The notes below the pieces were generated by a model that ran no database searches, was not told the DNA's origin, and worked only from the letters and a program-made list of their open reading frames with translations. From the NCBI GenBank assembly GCA_002964805.2, contig PUDQ02000081.1:180697-244696 (forward strand): a stretch of DNA of 64,000 nt, in the 5' to 3' direction. Positions 34,527 through 49,260 of this stretch are shown here, piece after piece. Numbering within the stretch: position 1 is the stretch's first letter; each line of letters starts with the position of its first letter. The translations under genes and the position numbers were made by a program. This stretch comes from Trametes villosa (Eukaryota > Basidiomycota > Agaricomycetes > Polyporales > Polyporaceae).

Positions 34527-36105
34527 TTAGCAACGTTTGTCTGACGGACGGATAGCTTCTGCACGGGGCCATCTTTCGAAGTGACCCGCCGTCTTCGTGG
34601 AGGAAGAGTACTCAACTCCGTCCCCCTGCAGCGGCAACAGAGGAAGAGTCGGCGTAGCAAGCGATGAGGTGAGTCTAGCACTTACAATCATGGTATGCGG
34701 GAAGCCGGGGTTGAACGGCAGGACACCCTCGAGGAACTTGATGTGCTCCTCGGAGAGGGCGACGTTGAGCGCCTCGATGTTGTCCTCGAGCTGCTCGACC
34801 TTGCGCCCGCCGATGATAGGGAAGACATACGGCGTCTTCTGCATGACATATGCGATCGCCACTAGAGTCGTAGTCAGTACAACCCCACTTTGTGAATATA
34901 AGATGCAGAAGCACATACCGGCTTGAATGTTCCTGGCGCCGACCTGCTTCGCGACTTCCTCCAGGGCCTGGCACATCTTCTTTTCGTCTTCGGTTCTCTC
35001 CCAGTCGGGTTTGTGAGTAGTACGGCCTACGGAAACGGCTCAGTAGGGTAGGCAGGAGTACAGCGCGGTTGACTCACCATTCTCGCCTGTCTGTCGCCGT
35101 TTTTCTTCTTCCTCGTCGCTGCGAATCTTGCCTGTGGCCAGGACGCCCCACGGAGCAAGAGCCAGCCCTATTTCAAAGATGATCCCCAAATGAGTGCACG
35201 GCATCCTAGTACTTGTTACACACTGCTTACCTTCCTCACGAGCCATTGGGATGATGTCGCGCTCGAAGTCGCGCTGTAGAACGTTCCACAAACCCTGGTA
35301 GATGACGAACGGCGTCTTCCCCGTGAGGCGAGCGAAGGTATTTGCCTTGGCTACGACCCAGGCCGGGGCATCCGATATACCCTGTCGGCGTTCGCACCAT
35401 TTAGAGCCGCGTAGTACCAGATACAAACGTCGCGTTACTTACGAGGTAAAGCACTTTGCCGGCTACGACGAGATTATGCAAGCCGTTCATGACCTCTTCC
35501 ACGGATGTGTCGAAGTCCCACTGTCGGCGCCCGGCTTAGCCGTACCAAATTCATTTAGATAGCACTATACACTCACCCAGTGAACATAGAGGATGTCGAT
35601 GTAGTCTGTGCGCAGCTTCCTCAGAGACGCCTCGACCGAGAGATGGAGCGCCTTTAGGTTGTTCCCTGTATAGTGCGTCTTCTGCTTGATATCCTTGCTA
35701 CCTTCCCCTTGTTTGTAGTTCGCCGTGTACTGCACGTTACAAAGGACGGTCAGCAGCAACCGCGGCTACAAGGGTAAATTGTGTACTGACCTTAGTCGCG
35801 ATGACCAGTTGGTCGCGGATCCCGCGCGCCTCCATCCACTCCCCGATGAACTCCTCAGACGACTCACACTGGTAGTTGTTCGCGGTGTCAATGAAGTTTC
35901 CGCCCTTTTCGTAGTACGCGTCGAGCAACTTGAAGCTGCTCTCCTTGTTCATCGCGCCCATCCCGTGCTTCTCCCATTTGTCGCCGATGCTCATCGCACC
36001 GAGCGCAATTGGAGAAACGCGCACGCCCGCGAGGGGCGCAAGTTTGCGATGGCGACCGAGCGGAGTCGGCGGAGGCGGGGCGAGCTGTCGGAAGCTGGAT
36101 GACAT
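34527..36105 (-). CDS. Aryl-alcohol dehydrogenase, copy C (aldo/keto reductase)
   Basis: Eight-exon paralogue on the minus strand, closest to copy B ([35 protein letters not shown]). Start [17 protein letters not shown] at 36105. Catalytic residues stand in [14 protein letters not shown] and DILYVHW. It is the most divergent of the four: [10 protein letters not shown] replaces [10 protein letters not shown]. The stop used by A, B and D is lost, so the frame runs on for four residues after AIRPS (DKRC) to a stop at 34527. No frameshift is seen, so it is probably functional. Expected role is cytosolic NADPH-dependent reduction of aryl aldehydes. Confidence 0.92.
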
Positions 36106-37615
36106 GGTGGTCTAGGTGTGGTTTGCTGAGAGTGTATGGGGAGTATTCCCGTCAGTCAGATAATGTCGCGGGCTTATATAGCGAGCAGCTCACCCCATTT
36201 ATGTTTTTCAACGTCCGCCCCGTCCCTCATCCGGTGGGCGAGTGCAACGGCCTAGCCCTGCAGCGAGCGGGTGAGCTCTATGATACACAACCGGGCATAT
36301 ACCGAACTCAGCGGCGACCGCAGAGAAGACATCGTGAGAGGGCAGACCACTTGCGATGCATAGCCGCAGTTCTTACTTACGACACATCGGCAGTGCGCCC
36401 CTCCGAGGAGTTGCTATAACATAACTGATACCTCCGAGTCGAGGCATTCAGTGCGCATAGGTGCCCCGCGGCCGTCCGCTGTATGCTCTCGCGGGCTTTT
36501 ATCACGCTTAGAGTGCAGCTGTCGACGCGTTGTTAATTCCCCGACCGGGGCTGACCTTTCGGCAGACGCCGCAGGTCAGGTCGGTGGGCGGGGTGGTTTG
36601 TTGTGCAGGGCACACCGTCAGGCGCGACGTTGAGAACCCTAGAAAAGGGGGTCCTCGAGAATGGAATGCGGCCAGCATGGTAGGCTTCCGATAACATAGC
36701 CGGATGCGCCGACTTCGTGATCGTTTATAAACGCGAACAGCTCTTGTATGCGATATAATTGGGATCTGCGTATAGTAGAACGGTAATCAGAAGAAGTTCA
36801 GACGTTCTCATGTATCCAGGAATTCGCCGTTACTGACACCCTCTGTAACCGACCTTCGTTATCCGACAGCTTCTGCGCAGCTTTGGCAGGAGCATGAGTC
36901 AGAGCACGGAGAGTTGTCTCCGGTATGAGGCTCGCACGACGTAGTACCACGTATAGGCGGGCCGTCTGAACGACATTAGCTTGTGGAGAAAATAAAGCAC
37001 CGGCTTGATCGTAAGTCGCGCTGACAGAGTGCTCAGAGGAACTTGGCTGGGTGGGAGGAACTGCGGCCACAAATCGGAGATGCTGGAAACACGTCCCCAT
37101 GCTCTTCCGCCGTCTCGTTACCCATATATCTGCACGCGCGAGTGTGGATGTGAGTGAAATACAATCCCATATGTATGAACTTATACAGACTTGAGTAACG
37201 GTATATCTGTGTTGGTCGCCTTGAACTTGTTCAAGTTAAAGTGGTCGCTCCAAACGGAGGATAGGCGCCTATCTGGGCGCACCTTCACGGTGTGCTTCTC
37301 AAAAAGGCAAGAAGGATCGTAGTAAACGAGTCCTCCGGGCCATACCTTGGATGGCCTATGCGTATGCACTAGATCCTCATACTCCTAATGCATTTCACAA
37401 CTTCAAGTTCTCTGTGGCGTTTATGAGGCGTATATGTCACTTAGAGGACGCGCGTTCTAGCAAATCCCACCACTGGTGGCCAAGGTCTTCGGACTTGAAA
37501 TACAGCCTACATTTAAGGAAACTGCAATCATATTACTTATCATCGTCCAACGGCTACATCCACTTGGGGTTCAGCACACAGCAAATCGTGCACGCAAAGA
37601 CCGAAGATGCGAGAT
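36106..37615. other. Spacer between dehydrogenases C and D
   Basis: It holds the promoter of C and, from about 37220 on, the distal part of the right inverted arm (homologous to 17.0-17.4 kb). The middle part, 36.4-37.2 kb, has no supported gene. Confidence 0.5.
36173..36180 (-). promoter_or_regulatory. TATA box of dehydrogenase C
   Basis: On the minus strand TATATAAG, about 68 bp before the ATG at 36105. Confidence 0.6.
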
Positions 37616-39155
37616 TACGCCGGGCGGATAGCTTGAGCAAGAGGCCACTTGTCGAAGTTGCCAGCCGTCTTGGTGAAGAGCGAGTACTCAGTGCCATTGC
37701 CCTGCAGAACAACACGTAGTCAGTTTCCACTACAAAGTTTGATGCAATGGCAGGACTCACGATCATGGTATTCGGGAAGCCGGGGTTGAACGGGAGGATG
37801 CTCTCGAGGTACTTGATGTGCTCCTCGGTGAGCGCAACGTTCAGGCCTTCGATGTTGTCCTCGAGCTGCTCGACCTTGCGGCCGCCGACGATGGGGAAGA
37901 CGTACGGCGTCTTCTGCATCACGTACGCAATGGCGACTGATATTGGGGTAAGTATTGCTTCGAGACTGACGCTCTGCATAGGCACGACTGACCGGCCTGG
38001 ATGTTCTTCGCGCCGACCTGCTTAGCGACTTCCTCGAGGGCCTTGCACATCTTCTTCTCGTCCTCGGTTCTCTCCCAGTTGGGCTGGAGAGCCGTGCGAC
38101 CTGCGAGTACTTTTCAGCACACTGCGACAGCGAACACTGCAGTAGACTCACCATTCTCGCCAGTCTGACGGCGTCTTTCTTCCTCTTCGTCAGAGCGGAT
38201 CTTCCCCCCGGCCAAGACGCCCCACGGAGCAAGCGCTATGCCTGAGATTAGGTCGATGTCAGCTCAACGTGGCTCAAGGTTCATTGTCGCACGCTTACCT
38301 TCTTCTCTGGCCATGGGGATGATGTCGCGCTCGAAGTCGCGCAGAAGGACGTTCCACCAGCCCTGATAGATGACGAAGGGCGTCTTGCCCATGAGGCGGG
38401 CGTACGTGTTCGCCTTCGACACGATCCAAGCCGGTGTGTCCGAGATGCCCTACGGAACTGTATCAGCCCCCTCACCACATGGACGCGAGCGAGAATGTAC
38501 TCACGAGGTAGAGGACCTTGCCGGAGACGACTAGGTTGTGCAAGCCGTTCATGACTTCCTCGACGGTGCTGTCGAAGTCCCACTGTCGGTGTTCGGGTCA
38601 ATATCTTTGCAAAGAGAGCTTGAAACAGACTCACCCAGTGGACGTAGAGGATGTCGATATAGTCCGTGCGGAGCTTCTTCAAGGAGGCCTCCACGGAGAG
38701 GTGCAAGGCCTTGATGTTGTTCCCGGTGTAGTGCGTCTTCTGCTGAATCGCTTCGTAGCTATCTCCGCGCTTGTAGTTGGTCGTGTACTACGCGGCAGGC
38801 TGTCAGCTGATATATCCACTGTAAGTAAGATACTGGAAGCAACCTTCGTCGCGACCACAATCTGGTCGCGGATGCCGCGCGCCTCCATCCACTCCCCGAT
38901 GAACTCCTCCGAGGACTCGTCCTGGTAGCCGTTCGCGGTGTCGATGAAGTTCCCGCCCTTGTCGTAGTACGCGTCGAGCAGCTTGAAGCTGCTCGCCTTG
39001 TCCATCGCGCCCATGCCGTATTCCGCCCACTTGTCTCCGATGCTCATGGCACCGAGGACGATGGGGGACACGCGCACACCCGCGATGGGTGCGAGCTTGC
39101 GGTGGCGGCCGAGAGGCGTCGGCGGGGGCGGGGGGAGCTGCCAGAAGCTGGACAT
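37616..39155 (-). CDS. Aryl-alcohol dehydrogenase, copy D (aldo/keto reductase)
   Basis: Inverted near-twin of copy A. Exon 1 (39155 to about 38844) is identical in protein except YYDKGG, which is the residue shared with copy B and so probably the ancestral state. Later exons show [65 protein letters not shown] and [20 protein letters not shown], with the stop at 37616 (AIRPA-TAA). The introns differ from copy A much more than the exons. The catalytic tetrad is intact. Function as for copy A. Confidence 0.93.
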
Positions 39156-39243
39156 GGTGATCTAGGTAATCTGCTGTGTGGAGGTTGTTGTGAAGGACGT
39201 TTGTCAGTGAGGATGTTGGTTCTGGGGACAGTCGCTGCTCACC

Positions 39244-39251
39244 CTTTTATA
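39244..39251 (-). promoter_or_regulatory. TATA box of dehydrogenase D
   Basis: TATAAAAG on the minus strand followed by ggtgagcagc, as in copy A, about 90 bp before the ATG. Confidence 0.68.
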
Positions 39252-40167
39252 CATCTCCCCAGCTACTGCTATCGAGTGAGCGGTGCACCAATGCAGCAGC
39301 CTGGCCATGCAGCTCATGGACGAATTGCATGACAAACCGTCGGGAGAGGCCCTCTGGGATGCACCAGGTACGTTGTAACGGTGCTGCACTCACTCACCAA
39401 GTAACACCGCAGCATGAACGACGCACAGCGTCGGCGCTTTGCCAATAGCCGCCTGCTATAGCACAACCCATATCTCCGAGTCCGAGCACCCAGTATGGGG
39501 ACTATGTGCGACGCGTATGCGCTAAGTCCGCATCTGCCAGCGCCAAGCCTGCCACGCATGCGCACGCAGCATGATGCCAGTAAACACCGACCGCCGGGCT
39601 TCACCTTGCGGCATATCTCCTGCTGCGAGAGAGGTTCAATTCTTGATGTGCCTTGCCGATGACCAAGCACTACGAGTACAAGACTTGGCAGAGGCTCTGA
39701 GAAGTCTAGGGCGGTTTGCACGAGAGAGCCTTCAACTTCACGCTCTACAAGGAGGAACGTCAATTGCACTCAGTATTCTGATCGCAGATTCAAACGCGGT
39801 ACTTACGTACAAAAATTGTCCCCTTGCTTGAGCAGTTGGCTGAGTCATGCTCTGGAGACTGGCAGTTCTCGTCGAACGGGGTAAGCTTCAAGATGGGCGT
39901 CTACTTGAACCGTGTGTGCTTCTCGAAATGGAAAGTGCTCAAGAACGCCGTCTGCAGCCTTCACTCCCGTAACATCCCCCGGAATTTTTCTGGAGCAGTG
40001 CAATTATAGATGAGAGGAGCTGTTCAATGGCTTGCTCTCCCCATAACTACGAAAAAAATGGGGAGAGGAAACGGGACGAAGTCACGTGACCAACGCCTCG
40101 CATAAAGGTTCTTTATCCTTCGGAAGTCCCGCGGCAGAACGGCAAAAAGTGTGCCGTTTGAACAGTA

Positions 40168-40261
40168 GCCCACCGCGAGGGTCGAACTCGCAGCCTTCAG
40201 ATAACCACTAAACACATCGGTCATAAGAGTCTGACGCTCTATCCGATTGAGCTAGGCGGGC
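40168..40261 (-). tRNA. tRNA-Lys(CTT) with 21-nt intron, inverted second copy
   Basis: Identical to 14382-14475 in all mature positions that I compared, including anticodon CTT. The intron differs by one base (ttagtgg against ttggtgg). The T-run terminator is also conserved (aaaaag at about 40145 on the plus strand). Confidence 0.93.
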
Positions 40262-40435
40262 GGCAGAAAGCACTATTGTGGGACAGACATATCGCGTCAG
40301 GCGCATCCACTCGGCCCTCACATTCGCAGAGGATCATGCCCTGGGCTTTCCAGTAGTCTTCATATCCAGTGTGTTACATTAGCAGGCTACTCAGAGGTAA
40401 GGGAGCTATAGTGGTCCATCAATCGTGCTCCAAAA

Positions 40436-42774
40436 TCATTGCCTGAAAGCGACCTCCGCAGCGCGCCGTACGCTCTCCAGGACCTTCTCGTCCTCCACCG
40501 AGTACGCCTCGACGCTGACCAGCTGCGGGAACGGCGATGCGTCGACAGAACACACCGTCCCTTCCTCGGGTAGGCTGCCGTTCGCGAAGAACGCGCGCAG
40601 GTTCCGCACGGTGCAAAGCGACGGCAGCGCGAGGGAGCAGTGCTACCATGAGAGTTAATAGGGTACCGAAAAATGCGTGATATGGGTTACTTACGCCAGG
40701 ACTATCTTGGACGAGGAGGCTCGAAGAGTTTCCAAGCGTCTCGTGTACGAGCTTCCCGTTCGATATGGGTGTCGCAGGGTCAGCCTGGCGACCCACATAT
40801 GTGAGCCCATGGTCTACAGCTGCAAGAGCAATACCACGCACCGTGTTACTAATGATCAAAATCGGATTCCTCAGCGTGTGGTTCCACGGCCCCAAGAAGC
40901 GCTCCGGCGGCGTGACCGGCCAATACTGGCACCCCGCATCGGGCTCGGCGACGACGACCGCGAGGCCGAAACGCGAGACGTGCTCGAGCACGTAGAGCTG
41001 CTCGTCAATGACCTCCTCTGGCGTCGGCGCGTCGAATGGCTTGTTGTCGTTGCAGGAGACCGCGGAGCGCTCGAGGTCGCGCAGGTACGCGCCGAGCCCG
41101 TTGAGGACGGCGGACCCGTCGCCGTGCATCGCGCGGGCGAAGGCGCGGGCGGCGGAGGGCCATGAGGAGGGGGACTCGAGTGCTCCGAGGAGGAATACTG
41201 TGCGATGATCGTCAGTACAGGCTATGTTACTCGCTTATCCTGCAACTTACGACGTGCACGGCCGTTGGTAAGGATACCGGGGACGGTCGCATTCGGTACG
41301 GCCAGGGGCTTGTAGTATAGCTCCTCGACGAAGGCTTCAACGCGTGCGAGGATATCGGCAGCTTTGTCGTCGTCACTCTTCGCTAGTGCGCATTGAGACG
41401 GCCCGGCCTGCTCTCGCGTCAGCAGTGTAACGAGGTGGACATAAACGCAAACCTCACCTTGGCACAGTCAGAGAAGAAGATCTCGTACGCTGTGTCTGTG
41501 GAGGTCTGCCAGTAGCGTTCCCATTTGTAGGAGGGCTCAGCTGAACGAGGTCGTCAGGCGGTGCATGTGAGAGCTCATAGGTTGGACGTACTCGCCCAGG
41601 CGATAGCATCCACGACGCCATCAATCACGACGCGACCAACGCGGTCGGGGAACCTAAGATTGATGAGCTAGTAGTTAGCATGCTGGAGGGAGGTACTCAC
41701 ATGTTTACCAAGTACTGCCCAATGACCGTGCCATATGAGAGGCCGTAGAAGTTACTGACGTCGGAGAGTGAACACCGAGGACGCAGTGAGCCTACAACCG
41801 GTAAAAGGCACTCACATCAACGCGTCTTCTCCCTCCAGTAGCGTCGTGATGTAGTCAATGTCGCGCGCGACAGTGCTAGTGCCCATGTACTTGAGCTGGT
41901 CGCCCATAGTCTGGGCGCAGATCTGGAACTGCGTCTGCCACAGTGCGTCGGCGTCACGCTGCTGTTCAATCAGGTGGTTGCGGTTCAGCGGGTCGGTCAG
42001 GTTGGGGCCGACGTCGTATCCGCGTTCTAGGACTGTGTTGGCAATGAACGCAGCGTGCGCCTCTGGGCTTGGGAAGCACTGCGTCCGCGGTCTGGCGCAG
42101 AGAGTAAGATTTGTCACACGCCGGAAGGGTGAGGAACCTACTCAGTCTCTCCGATACCTCTCGGGTCGAAGCCGATCATGTCGTACTCCTCTCCGACCTG
42201 CGCATTCTTAGAATGTGTCATAGCGAGCACGAGTGTCCACCTACCAGCCGTTGGAAATATGGGCCTGCAGAAGACGCGAGCCTCTTCCCTGCTCCTCCGG
42301 GTCCTCCGGGGTTCAGGAAGACGCTGCCCTTCTTGTTTGCACTGGTGGCCTTGTAGCGAGCAAGCGCGATTTGGGCCACGCCTGCACTAGCGTTGAGGTA
42401 GTCCAGCGGCACTCTAATCACTGCGAGTTAGCCCTCCGGTATGTTTCGCCTACACCGTATCTGTTGCTCGCGCAGGGATCTGCCACTCACATTGCATAAC
42501 CGCACTCAGCCCCAGGAACGTCGTTCTGCCCATCGCACGGCCACCACTTTACATCTCCAACCCGGTATGACCCCTCGATGTTCCGCCCAGCGCTGTAGTG
42601 CCGTCTATAGAGCGAGACGCAAGACAGACCGAATCCAACCCATAGCGCAGCACGTCGGAACTGTCCCCACCATGTCGCGGTGGTCTTGCGTGGCTGCTGC
42701 GGGGCAGGTACAGGTAGCTCATTTCCTTTGAGTTTACTGGCAGGGTGAACACCCCAATTGTAGTAGTCGGTCAT
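40436..42774 (-). CDS. Alpha/beta hydrolase with TAP-like C-terminal domain (S33-type), membrane-anchored
   Basis: Predicted serine hydrolase/peptidase of the tripeptidyl-aminopeptidase-like group. It starts at 42774 (MTDYYNWGVHPASKLKG) with a single N-terminal hydrophobic segment (RRAALWVGFGLSCVSLY) that looks like a signal anchor. Conserved blocks in order: IRVPLDYLNASAGVAQIALA, SVFLNPGGPGG (oxyanion region), EEYDMIGFDPRGIGET, DIDYITTLLEGEDALM, the nucleophile motif FYGLSYGT (about 41720-41750), FPDRVGRVVIDGVVDAI, then the C-terminal TAP-like domain GGCQYWPVTPPERF, LIISNT and ADPATPISNGKLV (catalytic Asp), with the His exon starting HCSLALPSLCTVRNLRAF. The correct last exon shifts frame relative to the preceding one and ends at 40436. 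A paralogue with a cleavable signal lies at 61775. Substrate unknown. Confidence 0.85.
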
Positions 42775-43068
42775 GGTGGCAAGGAGAGATGTGGCACACG
42801 CTCAACATGGTCGATACCGCACAAGTGACGCGCCAACAGACGCTCGCGCGGGCTTCTCGCGACTGCGCGAGACCTGCGCGCGTCCAATCGCGAGGCGAGA
42901 AAAGAGTGTCGCGCGCTGGGCGCCAAATGTGTGCCGCAGCGAACTTGTGTTCGTACCACCACCAACTGTAGCCCAGTCCTCCCGACTGTCACTCTAGGAT
43001 TCATATATCTATCGGCATTGCTATCTATGCTCTGAAAAAACTGCTAGACACTCTAACTCCTTGGGTCA

Positions 43069-45289
43069 ATGCTCGCGGAGAATCTATCTGACGAACTTCC
43101 TCGTGAAATCTGTCTTCTCACACATTCCCTCTCGGGGTGCAAGCTAGACGTCGCCAGGTCCACCAAACTGCGCTCGGGCGAAGCTCGTATACTTCTAGTC
43201 CTCCGATGCATCTCCAAGATACTCGCTACTGGTCTGGGCGCGGCAAATGCTATCGCGGTGACTGGCCATTTAGAACCGGATCGCATCGTCCTGGTCGTTT
43301 GTGATCGCGGCGGACTGCGAGATACACCTAATACTCCCCCGTCATGCTCTACTCTTTCGAGGATTTGCCCCCAAACTACGAACGAAGCGGTCAAGCTGTT
43401 GCCACATTGGGACAACGAGGCTGTCATACGGCGAGTCCTCGCACCCTACACGTAAGGCGTGTCTAATTGAAGACCTATATCCCCGTCACTGCCCACAGCA
43501 CATGTGTCGGATTTCACGAACATCTACGAGATGTTGTCACAATACTACAATACCTCCTCCGGCAGCCAGCCCCCTCTTCTGAGCTCGCTAGAGGTCAAGA
43601 CTTCACGTTGTTCGTCCTTCGCCGTGTGTACGCGCAGATCGGAGCTCAAGTCGCAATCGCGTTCAATGCCTGGGGCGACCACCCCACGGTATCCCTTCGA
43701 AATGCCATCGCCTCGCAAAAACGGCAAAAACAGCCTCACTCCGTTATTTCCATTCAGGCTGCAGCCGGCTCTCCTGGGGTGCGCCTCATTATGGGTCTTC
43801 TACAGCGGCATGGTATCCCACGGTGCGAAGGAGACGGCATAGACTTTGCTGTTACACCTGACAACGTCTATGTATGGGCAAGCGTACTCGGCGAAATCTA
43901 CGAGCCGCTGAGCGATATCCTGGAGGGAACTATGCCCGTTCGGATCAGACGGGCCCCAGCAACTAAGGAAGCCTTTGTCGCTATCAACGCGGCGATGGAG
44001 GCGCTTCGTGTGCTTGTGGACTCGTCGCTTATTCAGGCTATTTGCGCCTATGTGCCGCGGGGGATTGGCTACGAAAGTCGCCAGCGCACGCTGCATGAGC
44101 AGTGGAAGGCAACATTCGATGAGCCTGTGCACGGTGCGTATTATCAACACGTTCAGATGGAACTTCACCGACATTACATAAACATAGGAGAAAGCAGGAC
44201 AATGGGCGCTGCAACCAGTTCCCGGCGATGCACTACGGTACTCGACTCGGATGGTGAGTATTCAGCATGTATGCAGTTGCTTTCCCCGCCGCTCACGATG
44301 TACCCCTCTGTCCAAGCTATCTTCCCTCAGGAAAAGTACGAAGACACTGCGGAACACCTCATACGCTACCTCCGCTCTCTCACCGACTTTTCGTATGCCG
44401 TCCGGGTCATCCTGGACTTCCAAGTGCCGCCGCACTGTCAGCTGCTCGATGTCTATCACCTTCGGAACGCTTCCAGTCTGGATGTCGGCAGAACTTCACC
44501 CACTGTCGATACTCAGCAGTTCGTGGATAAGTTTCTTGACCAGCTCTCACGTCCAGTTGAACAGGCTCGCCCGGCAGCGGCCCGCTCACTTTCAAATGCG
44601 GAGGTGTTCCTCTCACGAACCCTACTCAGTTGCCACAAGGATGACGCTCCCGTTCATCCGGAGGCTGCCCTGATGGCTTTCGCGCATTCCGTACGTGTCG
44701 GAGAGGACGGAGAGCTCCAGAACGTCGCGCGCAGTGAGGATCTCTTTCCAGTAAGCCGTCCTCACCGTGCAAGTCTCTAGTATATGCTGAGATAGTGGCT
44801 CAGCCCAGCGGGCAAACGGTCATCGGCACCAACCGACCCAGCTGCATGTGCTGCAACGCACTCGCGGCCTGCCTTTCGGGACCCGGCGAATCCATAGCGG
44901 CGGCGCACGGAGACCAGCCAACCACCAGCCCGTCTTACATCCTACCTGGGACCCATTCGACGGTGTCCCCATGGTCGCCCCCGCCGTTCGGCATCCCCGC
45001 GGGCGTGTTGGAGGGCATCCGCCGCGACCTGCACTCGGCACTTCGCGTGGTAGCGTGCACGCACGACTCGGGGCTGCTCACGGCGCGGTACCGTGCGCTC
45101 GCGGAGGGGCCGCGAGAGCCGCCAAGACCATCGCTGTGGGAGTCGGAGGAATCGGGGGGCGGCTCTGGGATCGAGGCGACGTACGTCCTCCCGAGTGCTG
45201 CTGATGTCCTGAGATGCGTGCTGACACCCTTGAGGCTTGGCAGTATGCGCACCCTGCTGACGAAGTACGATGGAGAACGCGGAAAGTGA
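43069..45289 (+). CDS. Predicted zinc deaminase-like protein (OTT_1508-like deaminase family)
   Basis: Three exons: 43069-43452, 43499-44751 and about 44804-45289 (TGA), joining in phase. About 700 residues. The large N-terminal part (SDELPREICLLTHSLSG; VPRGIGYESRQRTLHEQW) is helical and unrecognised. The C-terminal part has the layout of a nucleotide/nucleic-acid deaminase: HPE in PVHPEAALMAFAH (His at 44655-44657, Glu two residues on) and, after the last intron, C-x2-C in GTNRPSCMCCNAL (44843-44854). This arrangement is what I know from the OTT_1508-like deaminase domain common in basidiomycetes. Family call and chemistry are inference; the substrate is unknown. Start is the first Met in frame. 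Confidence 0.62.
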
Positions 45290-48470
<3,181 letters not shown>

Positions 48471-49260
48471 GGGATGCACTCGCAAGGCTCTCACCGGCAT
48501 ACGGCTTTGGATTCACGGCTTGGAAGGATTCGGCTTAACGGCTTGGATTAGATGCGCTTCACGAGCTTTTACGGCTCTTCTCCGCTTAAACTTGTTCTCT
48601 TTGTGTACGTTTTGGTGTGCCTCGCTTGCGGGGTTGTGTATCCTTGTATTCGTGTACTCGTGTATGGTCAGGGGTTGTGTACTCTGTGTTAAATGCATTC
48701 GGTGAATTGCAACTACGCGCACACGCTCGGGGCCGCAGGAAAGCTCGGGGATAGAGGGACCCGCCGGAAAGAAAGTACATTCTGGTATACATTCAGGTAC
48801 GCGCGAAGAGTTCACTCGGGACTACCGAGGTTTTCCCCTTGGTCACGGCAGGCGAGGGTGGGTACTGCCAAGTTCGGGTGCACTTAGCATCGCTTCCTGC
48901 ATCCACGCCTCGGACTGAAGGAACTTGATGAACACCTTGAGCGATGTGGACCACCGAATCATCCAACGACTTACCCCAAGTACCTCGTAGCGCTCGACAA
49001 CCAAGTTGTGAATGTGAAGTGAGCATATGCATATGGTTCATAGTAAAGCATAGGTAATGCGGTAGTAGTACAGTGCCTCCCAGACTAGTGCTACAACGAC
49101 GAACGCGAATAGAATAAGTTATGTCAAGCGCCTGCATCAGCAGATAAAAAGTCTAACCCTGAGTCTATGTAACACCAACGAAAACGGGATGAGGAACGCG
49201 ATGTGGGAGAAGTCAGAGGGGGATGAAGAGGACGGGGAAAACGCAAGGGGACCGGCCGCC
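48471..49260. other. Convergent intergenic region
   Basis: Holds the 3' ends of the peroxidase and the DUF7587-like gene; no gene is supported. Confidence 0.5.

Larger units (their letters stand above)
37220..40261 (-). repeat. Right arm of the 3-kb inverted duplication
   Basis: Reverse-complement counterpart of 14382-17395: tRNA-Lys, upstream spacer, dehydrogenase D and about 390 bp of downstream sequence. The similarity drops abruptly outside the tRNA acceptor stem on one side and fades near 37.22 kb on the other. The copia element next to the left arm is absent here. Confidence 0.82.

Noticed and set aside
37351..37719. 122-codon plus-strand frame in the right arm
   Set aside because: Overlaps the antisense 3' end of dehydrogenase D and homologous non-coding spacer; the frame is not kept in the left arm.
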